The position numbers and the translations under genes were made by a program. This document shows, in pieces, positions 1 through 9,354 of a stretch of DNA of 20,991 bases. Origin of the DNA: Thiocapsa sp. UBA6158 (lineage in GTDB: Bacteria; Pseudomonadota; Gammaproteobacteria; Chromatiales; Chromatiaceae). The notes under the pieces are model-generated. The model was not told the origin of the DNA. It made no database searches and saw only the letters and a program-made list of their open reading frames with translations. The first letter of the stretch is position 1. Each line of letters opens with the position of its first letter. The stretch covers positions 300 to 21,290 of the forward strand of contig NZ_DIUM01000100.1 of NCBI RefSeq assembly GCF_002423035.1. Reading direction: 5' to 3'.

Positions 1-1871
1 GGCGACGGCGAGGCCGAGACCGGGCCGCTGGCCACCGCCTGGCATTCCAACAAGTTCATCAACCCGATCCGCGACGGCGCGGTGCTGCCGATCCTCAACC
101 TCAACGGCTACAAGATCGCCAACCCGACCATCCTCGCGCGCATCAGCCATGATCGACTCGAAGCACTCTTCCACGGCTACGGCTACACCCCCTACTTCGT
201 CGAGGGCGACGACCCCGAGACCATGCACCAGCGCGGATGGCCGCGACCCTGGACACGGCCATCACCGAGATCCGCCGCATCCAGTCCGAGGCGCGCCGGA
301 GCGGCAAGGCGGAGCTGCCGAGCTGGCCGATGATCGTGCTGCGTACGCCCAAGGGCTGGACCGGACCCAAGGAGATCAACGGCCACAAGGCCGAGGGCTC
401 CTGGCGCTCGCACCAGGTGCCCTTCTCGGACGTGCGGACCAACCCGACACATCTGAAGCTGCTGGAAGACTGGATGCACGGCTACCGGCCCGACGAGCTG
501 TTCGACGCCGACGGGCGGCTGGTGCCGGAGCTGCGCGAGCTGGCCCCCAGCGGAGGCCGGCGCATGAGCGCCAATCCCCACACCAACGGCGGCCTGTTAC
601 GTCGGGATCTCAAGCTGCCGGATTTCCGCGACTACGCGGTGCAGGTGCCGGACGACCAGAAGGGTAAGGTACTGTGCGAGAACACCCGTCCGCTGGGTGA
701 ATTCCTGCGCGATGTCATGCGCAACAACATGACCAACTTCCGCCTGTTCGGTCCGGACGAGACCGCATCCAACCGTCTGCAAGCGGTCTACGAGGTGAGC
801 AAGAAGGTCTGGATGGCGGACCTACTGCCGGAGGATGCCGACGGCGGGGAGCTCTCCCGCGACGGGCGCGTCATGGAGATGCTCTCCGAGCACACCCTGA
901 TCGGCTGGCTGGAGGGCTATTTGCTGTCCGGGCGTCACGGCTTCTTCCACACCTACGAGGCCTTCGCCCACGTCATCGACTCGATGTTCAACCAGCACGC
1001 CAAATGGCTGGACATCTCCAAGAACCACGTGCCCTGGCGCGCCTCGGTAGCCTCCCAGAACATCCTGCTCTCCTCCACCGTCTGGCGGCAGGATCACAAC
1101 GGCTTCTCGCACCAGGACCCCGGCTTCATCGATCTGGTCACCAACAAGAGCCCGAGCGTCTGCCGCGTCTATCTGCCGCCCGACGCCAACACCCTGCTGG
1201 CGGTAGCGGACCGATGCCTGCGCTCCACCGACTGCATCAACGTCATCGTCGCCGACAAGCAGAAGCATTTGCAGTTCAGCACCATCGACGAAGCCGTCGT
1301 GCATTGCGCCAAGGGCATCGGCATCTGGGGCCGTGCCAGCAATGACGAAGGCGTCGAGCCGGACGTGGTGATGGCCTGCTGCGGCGATGTGGCCACCCAG
1401 GAGGCGCTCGCCGCGACCGCGCTGCTGCGCGAGCACTTGCCCGATTTGAAGGTCCGCTTCGTCAACGTCGTGGACCTCTACAAACTGCAGCCGGCAAGCG
1501 AGCACCCGCACGGCTCCACCGACCGAGAGTTCGATGCCTTGTTCACGACCGACAAGCCGGTGATCTTCAACTTCCACGGCTATCCTTGGCTGATCCACAA
1601 GCTCGCCTACCGGTTCAAGAACCACGAGAACCTGCATGTGCGCGGCTATAAGGAACGGGGCAACATCAACACCCCGCTCGAGCTGGCCATCCTGAACCAG
1701 ACCGACCGCTTTACGCTGGTCATCGACGTCATCGACTGGGTGCCGGGGCTGGCCGCGCGGGCGGCGCACCTGAAGGAGCGGATGAAGAACGAGATCATCC
1801 TGAACCTGGCCTATGCCCATGAGCACGGGACGGACCGCGAGGAGATCACCAACTGGGTGTGGCCGCTGTAG
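1..1871 (+). CDS. xfp: Phosphoketolase (xylulose-5-P/fructose-6-P), 5'-truncated by the window and frameshifted
   Basis: Phosphoketolase is a cytosolic TPP enzyme that cleaves xylulose-5-P or fructose-6-P with phosphate to give acetyl phosphate plus glyceraldehyde-3-P or erythrose-4-P. The window opens at the conserved GDGEAETGP motif of the TPP-binding domain and continues through HSNKFINPIRDGAVLPILNL. The C-terminus has RGYKERGNINTPLEL and ends WVWPL at 1871. About 620 residues are visible; the family has about 790, so the N-terminus lies upstream. The reading frame changes between 231 and 237: DPETMHQ is in the first frame, and MAATLDTAI, its normal continuation, is in another. One residue is expected between Q and M, so a 2-nt CG insertion in the CGCGG tract explains this. 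After it, 544 codons are open and conserved, so the change is either very recent or a sequence error. Family identity is very sure; whether the gene is functional is not. Confidence 0.93.
229..239 (+). other. Frameshift site within xfp
   Basis: The bases here read CAG CGCGG ATG. Phosphoketolases normally have one residue between MHQ and MAATLD, so CAG CGG ATG is expected. The extra CG dinucleotide at 232-233 moves the reading frame by +2. ATG 237 would encode a protein lacking the whole N-terminal TPP-domain core, so it is unlikely to be a genuine start. Confidence 0.85.
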
Positions 1872-1896
1872 GCTGCCCGAAGATCCTTCCTGCCTA

Positions 1897-1922
1897 CGCC
1901 CCGGTCGCCCGGGGCGCTTCTT
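1897..1922 (+). terminator. Intrinsic-type terminator after xfp
   Basis: A perfect 8-bp GC stem, CGCCCCGG (1897-1904) and CCGGGGCG (1909-1916), with a TCGC loop is followed by CTTCTTC. It begins 26 nt after the xfp stop. The U-tract is broken by C, but the stem is strong. Confidence 0.75.
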
Positions 1923-2197
1923 CATCAGAGGTTCTCGCGCGTGAAGCCTGGCTGGCACTTTGGATACCGCCAGCCGGTGGGAAAAGACCGGCTGCGGCGG
2001 TATCACACGCATCCGGTCTTCGGTGCGCTCGATGATCGGGGCAAGAGTCTTCGGCGGTCTTTGACCGGATTGCGCGTGCCCCGGATCTCGGATCTCAGGG
2101 TTCGTCGGAAGCCTGGGGTGCCAGACCGAGTGCGCATATCGGGCGACAGGATCACCCCCATTGTCCGCCCCGCCAAGAAGCAAGATGGAACCTTCAT
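1923..2197. other. Non-coding stretch with a long hairpin, between xfp and the ZIP gene
   Basis: No convincing gene is visible here. The main structure is an inverted repeat: ATACCGCCAGCCGGT (1964-1978) pairs with ACCGGCTGCGGCGGTAT (1987-2003) except for a 2-nt bulge, and the loop is GGGAAAAG. Open frames through this part have no recognisable motif. The promoter of the downstream gene is presumably in the second half, but no clear -35/-10 pair was found. Confidence 0.6.
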
Positions 2198-3577
2198 ATG
2201 ACAGATGCGATGCTTGTGTACGTCGTCTGGGCGCTGGTCCTTGGTGCAGTCAGCGCCGTGTCCTTACCTCTCGGCTCACTCGTCGGGTTGAACCTGCGTT
2301 TCCCGCCGCGTTACATCGCCATATTTGCGGCATTTGGTGCCGGTGCGTTGATCGCGGCACTCAGCGTCGAGCTCGTCGCTCCCACCGCCCTCGCCCTCAC
2401 GGAGCACAACCTTGCGGAAAGCAGCAGAGACGCCCACGCCAATTTCTACGCCATGCTGGCGGGCTGCATTCTCGGGGGAGTCGTATTCGTGGCGCTGGAT
2501 GCCCTGGTCAACAAGAAGGGCGGCTATCTGCGCAAGACCTCCACCACGCTTGCGTATTTGGCGAAACGTCGCCGCGAAAACATTCGCAAGGTGATGGGCG
2601 CAGTGCTCCAGGTGAGCCCCTTCGACGCGCTGCCCGCTGGAATGACCCAGATGCTCGAAAGCATGCTGCGGCCGGTTGAGCTCAAACGGGGGGAACTGAT
2701 CTTGGGCCCCAATGACGAGTCCACCGGAGCGCACATTGTTCTCGAGGGAGAAGTGGACATCGAGATCGCCGGCAAACACGGCGCAACCTTCGGTCCGGGG
2801 ACCTTGATTGGCGTGCTGACGCTATTCGTGCCCGGTCTGACGAGCCTGGCCACGATAAGGGCGAGAACCGCCGTGAAATGCCTGGGGCTCGCGCGCGAAG
2901 ACGTCGATCACCTCAGGAGCTTGTCGCCTGATTTCGACAAGGCCTGCCGCAACGTCGCGGTCGATCGCATGGGTCAACTTGAGCAACAGCTGACCACGCG
3001 ACTGAACGAGGCGGTCGAGTGGAGCCGCTCGGCGGCCTCGGCTTTGCGAATCGGACAAGAGGTGCCGGCTCTCGCAATCCGCAGAGCCCATGCTGAGCAC
3101 AAGGGATCGCCCCTGGCCGTCTGGCTGGGTATTCTGCTTGACGGTATCCCCGAAAGCATCGTCATCGGCGCCGGGCTCTTCGCCCTGATCGCTGCGCACC
3201 CCGGCACGGAAGAATTGCGGTTCGTACAGGCGATCCCCTACACGCTCATCGCCGGGCTGTTCCTTTCGAACTTTCCCGAAGCCTTATCGAGCTCTGCCAA
3301 CATGCTTAGCATGGGCTGGAGCCGTCGCCGGATTTTCTTCATGTGGTTTGCGTTGATGGTGACGACCGCCGTCGGAGCAGGCCTCGGCTTCTTGCTCGCG
3401 AGCCTGCTCAGCGAACACTGGTTGGTGTTCGCCGAGGGCCTGGCGGCGGGCGCTATGCTCACGATGATTGCCGCTGCAATGATCCCGGAGGCGGCAGCCC
3501 ATGGCAATCCGAACGAGGTGGGATTGGGCACGTTGGCAGGGTTCCTGGCCGCCGTAATGTTCAAGCTACTGGAGTGA
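2198..3577 (+). CDS. ZIP-family-like transporter with an inserted cyclic-nucleotide-binding-like domain
   Basis: The 459-residue protein has ZIP-like membrane segments on both sides of a soluble domain. Hydrophobic helices lie at about 5-30, 38-62 and 84-104. After a basic linker (KRRRENIRK, 122-131), residues 148-265 resemble a cNMP-binding beta-barrel (LKRGELILGPNDES, IVLEGEVDIEI, FGPGTLIGVLTLF). The second membrane half begins near 304 and carries DGIPES (315-320), NFPEAL (358-363) and IPEAAAHG (429-436), which resemble the metal-binding HNxPEG-type motifs of ZIP proteins. ZIP proteins move divalent cations such as Zn or Fe into the cytosol; the substrate here is not evident. The phosphate-binding cassette is degenerate, with Val where Glu is usual and Ser where the phosphate-contacting Arg is expected, so cNMP binding is doubtful. 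The start is ATG 2198; the ribosome site is weak. The gene appears to stand alone. Confidence 0.75.
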   Translation: MTDAMLVYVVWALVLGAVSAVSLPLGSLVGLNLRFPPRYIAIFAAFGAGALIAALSVELVAPTALALTEHNLAESSRDAHANFYAMLAGCILGGVVFVALDALVNKKGGYLRKTSTTLAYLAKRRRENIRKVMGAVLQVSPFDALPAGMTQMLESMLRPVELKRGELILGPNDESTGAHIVLEGEVDIEIAGKHGATFGPGTLIGVLTLFVPGLTSLATIRARTAVKCLGLAREDVDHLRSLSPDFDKACRNVAVDRMGQLEQQLTTRLNEAVEWSRSAASALRIGQEVPALAIRRAHAEHKGSPLAVWLGILLDGIPESIVIGAGLFALIAAHPGTEELRFVQAIPYTLIAGLFLSNFPEALSSSANMLSMGWSRRRIFFMWFALMVTTAVGAGLGFLLASLLSEHWLVFAEGLAAGAMLTMIAAAMIPEAAAHGNPNEVGLGTLAGFLAAVMFKLLE

Positions 3578-3726
3578 AAGTCGGTGTCTTGACTCCTGCA
3601 CCGAGGCCCTATACCACGCGTCTAAAGACGAGCGTAATGAGTAGAAACTTCAGCACCCCGCGGGCAACACTCAAGAGCTGACACAGTATTCTGAATCTTC
3701 GTGGTCTTTCCACACCAGCCATCAAT

Positions 3727-3760
3727 GCGGCCCCCCCTTCGAACGGGGCGCTTCTTTATT
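3727..3760 (+). terminator. Terminator-like hairpin just upstream of glgP (possible attenuator)
   Basis: Stem bases 3727-3734 (GCGGCCCC) pair with 3745-3751 (GGGGCGC) with one bulged G. The loop is CCCTTCGAAC, and TTCTTTATT follows. The 3' arm and tail (GGGGCGCTTCTT) match the terminator after xfp. It ends only about 10 nt before the glgP ribosome site. It either terminates the ZIP transcript or, if the glgP promoter lies upstream, acts in the glgP leader. Confidence 0.6.
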
Positions 3761-3783
3761 GCCACGAACGGAGGAGTCCCAGC

Positions 3784-6285
<2,502 letters not shown>

Positions 6286-6298
6286 ACAGGAGATCCTC

Positions 6299-7429
6299 GT
6301 GATCCGGCAAAAAGAGGTCGTGGCCACTGCACTGGAGGCAACCGTCAGGATCGGCATCCTGATCCTGCTCGTGGCCTGGTGCTTCAGCATTATCCAGCCG
6401 TTCTTCATCCCGATCGCCTGGGGGGTGATCATCGCGGTGTCGGCACACCCGGGTTATCTGAAGCTGCGGGGCTTGTTCGGCGGGAGGAGCGGACTCGCGG
6501 CCACCACGCTCGTCATCCTCGGGATCGTCCTGCTCATGGTGCCCGCGGTGATGCTGAGCGCGACCTTGGTGGACACGGCCCAGGGACTCGCCAAGGGCTT
6601 ACAGGACGGCACCTTGGCCGTGCCGCCGCCACCCGATTCGGTGCGGGATTGGCCGCTGGTCGGAGAGGCTCTGAGTACCTTCTGGTCCCAGGCATCCGGG
6701 AACCTCATGGCGGCGGTCCAGAAGATCGCGCCGCAACTGAAGGCCGTCGGTGGATGGCTGTTGTCGACCGCGGCCGGCGCGGGCTTTGGCATCCTTCAGT
6801 TCATCGTCGCCATCATCATCGCCGGGGTGTTCCTCGCCAACGCTAAGGCGAGCGGGGCATTCGCCCGAACGCTCGCCGTCCGCTTGGCCGGAGAGCGAGG
6901 CGCGGACTTCGCCTCACTGGCCGAGGCGACGGTCCGCAGCGTCACCCGCGGGATCCTCGGAGTAGCGCTGATCCAATCCATTCTCGCCGGTATCGGCTTC
7001 ATGGCCATCGGTCTACCCGGCGCCGGGCTCTGGGCACTGCTGTGTCTGCTCCTCAGCACGGTCCAGATCGGCATCTTTCCGATCACCATCCCGATCGTGA
7101 TCTATGTCCTGGCGACGGCGGATACCGTCCCGGCGATACTCTTCGTGATCTGGAGCCTCTTCGTCGGCAGCATCGACAACGTCTTGAAGCCCATCCTGCT
7201 CGGGCGCGGCGTGCAGGTGCCCATGTCGGTGATCTTTGTCGGCGCGATCGGCGGCTTCATCACCTCCGGCATCATCGGGCTGTTCGTCGGTGCGGTCGTC
7301 CTGGTGCTCGGCTACAAGCTGTTTCTGGCCTGGCTGCACGACTTTCCCGAGAGTTCCGGGGATGCCGCACGGCAGCCGACACGGGAAGCGGAGGTTCGTC
7401 CGCCGGGCACGAGCATCGGTGACCCGTGA
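6299..7429 (+). CDS. AI-2E family (PerM/YdiK-type) membrane permease
   Basis: A 376-residue polytopic inner-membrane protein. It starts with two hydrophobic segments (about 10-50, including FSIIQPFFIPIAWGVIIAVS). Further helices are near 60-90 and 155-180, and the typical C-terminal half runs GILGVALIQSILAGIGFMAI through IWSLFVGSIDNVLKPILLGRG to VPMSVIFVGAIGGF and GIIGLFVGAVVLVLGYKLF. This layout is characteristic of the AI-2E/PerM family. Members include the E. coli AI-2 exporter TqsA and cation antiporters, so the substrate cannot be read from sequence. The start is taken as GTG 6299, because AGGAG (6288-6292) lies 6 nt upstream; the earlier in-frame ATG 6248 lies inside glgP. The 13-nt gap to glgP implies a shared transcript. 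Confidence 0.9.
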   Translation: MIRQKEVVATALEATVRIGILILLVAWCFSIIQPFFIPIAWGVIIAVSAHPGYLKLRGLFGGRSGLAATTLVILGIVLLMVPAVMLSATLVDTAQGLAKGLQDGTLAVPPPPDSVRDWPLVGEALSTFWSQASGNLMAAVQKIAPQLKAVGGWLLSTAAGAGFGILQFIVAIIIAGVFLANAKASGAFARTLAVRLAGERGADFASLAEATVRSVTRGILGVALIQSILAGIGFMAIGLPGAGLWALLCLLLSTVQIGIFPITIPIVIYVLATADTVPAILFVIWSLFVGSIDNVLKPILLGRGVQVPMSVIFVGAIGGFITSGIIGLFVGAVVLVLGYKLFLAWLHDFPESSGDAARQPTREAEVRPPGTSIGDP

Positions 7430-7522
7430 CCCGCATCAACCGCGACTGCACCAACCCTACCGGGCGGTGTTATGGGCAAGTTCCGCGTTTCCATGTCACC
7501 ACCGAACGAGAGGAGAATGCCC

Positions 7523-8347
7523 ATGCAAACATCCATTCGAGTGATCGCGACAGGCGCGATGCTGCTGACCGCTTGGGTTGCGGCGGTGGCGCCGGGCGCG
7601 GCCGACGATCCCCCGAACGACGCGCCGAACGCCGACGCCGCAATGGCTAGCCCCGCGATGGAGCAGTTGATGCGCATGGCGGACTTTCTGTCGCAGCTCG
7701 GGCAGTTCAGCGTCACGCTGCAAAGCGGCTACGACGTGGTGCAGGAATCCGGCCAGAAGATCGAGTTCGGCGAACGTCGTGAGCTGGTGCTGGTCCGCCC
7801 GGACCGCTTGCAGGTCGACGTCGAACGGAGCGATGGACAGGCGTCTCGGGTGATCTTTGACGGGGAATCGATCGGCGTATTCGACGCCACACGAAACATG
7901 TATGCCTCCTCGCCGATGCAGGGGGATATCGACGCGTCAATCCGGCATTTCGTCAAAGACCTGAACATGCGCCTGCCGCTGGCCATGCTCTTCGTGACCA
8001 CGCTGCCCGAGGAGCTGGAAGAACGGGTGCAGCAGACGGCGATCGTCGACACCTCGATGCTCGATAGCAAGCCCTTCGTGCATCTGGCCGCCCGCACGGA
8101 CGGCGTCGATTTCCAGGTCTGGATACCCGAGAGCGGCGATCCCCTGCCCCGTCGAATCGTCCTGACCTACAAGGACGAAGAAGGGCAGCCGCAATACTGG
8201 GCGAATTTCTCGGACTGGAACCTCTCGCCCGGACCGCTGGCAACGCTGATGTCCTTCGACGTCCCGGACGATGCCACCCGCATCCCCTTCCTTGCCGAGA
8301 TACCAGCCTCGGCTATGCCCTCCGCGGCGACCGGAGAAGCGAAATGA
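7523..8347 (+). CDS. Secreted DUF2092 protein, copy a
   Basis: A 274-residue exported protein with a signal peptide (MQTSIRVIATGAMLLTAWVAAVAPGA, probable cleavage near AAD). The mature part matches the DUF2092 pattern of predicted periplasmic proteins with a LolA-like fold: ADFLSQLGQFSV, then VRPDRLQVDV, IFDGESIGVFD, and VDFQVWIPESGDPLPRRIVLTYK followed by PQYWANFSDWN. The function of the family is not established; a lipid- or lipoprotein-related role is only suggested by the fold. The start is ATG 7523 with AGGAG (7511-7515) 7 nt upstream; the ATG at 7517 is too close to that site. A 93-nt gap separates it from the permease gene. Its last codons overlap the next gene by ATGA at 8344-8347. 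A paralogue is at 15060-15860 on the other strand. Confidence 0.85.
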   Translation: MQTSIRVIATGAMLLTAWVAAVAPGAADDPPNDAPNADAAMASPAMEQLMRMADFLSQLGQFSVTLQSGYDVVQESGQKIEFGERRELVLVRPDRLQVDVERSDGQASRVIFDGESIGVFDATRNMYASSPMQGDIDASIRHFVKDLNMRLPLAMLFVTTLPEELEERVQQTAIVDTSMLDSKPFVHLAARTDGVDFQVWIPESGDPLPRRIVLTYKDEEGQPQYWANFSDWNLSPGPLATLMSFDVPDDATRIPFLAEIPASAMPSAATGEAK

Positions 8348-8979
8348 AGAATCGTGCCTCACTCCAAGTCTTTACGTTTGGACCTGCAATCCTGTTCATC
8401 GGCGCCGTGAGCCTGGACGTGGATGCGCGCGGCAGAGGCGACGCCGGCGCCCGCGGCATGGCTGGCGGAGGCGGAGGATTCTCCGCCGCGGGCCCGGCCC
8501 GAGGGGGCAGCTTCAGTGCACGTTCGGCACCGCGGGCCGCGGCCGGCGGCGGCGCCATGGATCAGGCGGACAGGTCCGACCGAGCGGGGAGTCGCCAGGA
8601 TTTCCGTACCGACGCGGCCCAAGGGCGGCAGGATATGCGCGGAGAGCGCCAAGACACCGTCTCCGATGGCAGGGATGACCGTCAGGATCACCGTGACGAG
8701 TACCGCGATGATCGTCAGGACTACCGAGAAGATGTGCGGGATGATCGTCAGGACTATTACGACGACCGCTGGGACAATTGGGGCACGGGAGCGGCGGTCG
8801 TCGCGGGTGCGGCCATCGTTGGCTCGGCCATCACCGCCGCGGCTTACTACGACCTCGATTGCACCACCGTCGTCGTCGATGGCATCAGCTATTCGGATTG
8901 CGGCGATACCTGGTATCAGCCCGCCTATTCAGGCGGAGACGTCACCTATGTGGTCATCGATGCTCCGCCGGGCTACTGA
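8344..8979 (+). CDS. Small secreted Gly-rich / Asp-Arg-repeat protein with C-terminal Cys motif, copy a
   Basis: A 211-residue protein not recognised as a characterised family. An N-terminal hydrophobic segment (about 8-24) looks like a signal peptide or anchor. Residues 29-70 are Gly/Ala/Arg-rich. Residues 90-146 are a very polar Asp/Arg tract with repeats of the type RDDRQDYR. Residues 148-168 are a Gly/Ala hydrophobic helix. The C-terminus has C173-TTVVVDG-ISYSD-C186-G-DTWYQPAY and ends in YVVIDAPPGY, reminiscent of DUF6515-type tails. ATG 8344 overlaps the DUF2092a stop (ATGA), implying translational coupling; GGAGA lies just upstream. The same C-terminal motif with identical Cys spacing is found in the partner of DUF2092 copy b, so the motif is the conserved part and the Asp/Arg tract is specific to this copy. 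Confidence 0.8.
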   Translation: MKNRASLQVFTFGPAILFIGAVSLDVDARGRGDAGARGMAGGGGGFSAAGPARGGSFSARSAPRAAAGGGAMDQADRSDRAGSRQDFRTDAAQGRQDMRGERQDTVSDGRDDRQDHRDEYRDDRQDYREDVRDDRQDYYDDRWDNWGTGAAVVAGAAIVGSAITAAAYYDLDCTTVVVDGISYSDCGDTWYQPAYSGGDVTYVVIDAPPGY

Positions 8980-9354
8980 ATCGGACTCATGCGGCGGCGC
9001 CGGCGCACCGCAGTGGGCACTCGGTGCGCAGCGCACGCGACATCTCCAACAGGTTCCGCACAGCGGCCGGGAGTTGCTTCGACCCCGGCACATGCCTCCG
9101 AGGAGTCGTAGAGACTCCGATATCCCGGAGCAGGGGCGCCGGGCCAGCATATCGCTATCCGTCGCAACAAGATCAAGTCTTTGACGAATGACGGCCTTTC
9201 AGCGCACCCTGACTGCGGTGATCGCTCCATGAGCTTTGGCAGTTTTTTGCGTTCTTGATTCCTCACGCCGTCAGCGTGGAGGGTGCGGTAGGCGGCAACC
9301 AAACAGGGGTGAGTTGGAGCATGGGCCATCTGAATCCGCATGAGGGGCACAAAG
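8980..9354. other. Intergenic region upstream of the SulP gene
   Basis: No gene is supported here. A short hairpin, CCTCACGC (9261-9268) against GCGTGGAGG (9274-9282) with one bulge, lies 70 nt before the permease. A T6 run at 9243-9248 follows TTTGGCAG. GC-rich imperfect repeats occupy 8990-9040. The SulP promoter should be here, but no clear element was identified. Confidence 0.5.

Noticed and set aside
237..1871. Independent gene starting at ATG 237
   Set aside because: The upstream frame encodes the directly preceding part of the same phosphoketolase; a frameshift explains both.
822..2183. 453-codon open frame on the minus strand
   Set aside because: Antisense to xfp over most of its length, no recognisable motif, Val/Gly/Asp-rich composition typical of a GC-rich shadow frame.
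1941..2201. 86-codon frame in the xfp-ZIP gap
   Set aside because: It spans the long hairpin, overlaps the ZIP start and has no family likeness or good ribosome site.
9236..9251. Second sigma54-like element upstream of SulP (TTTGGCAG followed by T6 and GC)
   Set aside because: GG and GC are 11 nt apart; sigma54 needs 12, so the spacing is wrong.
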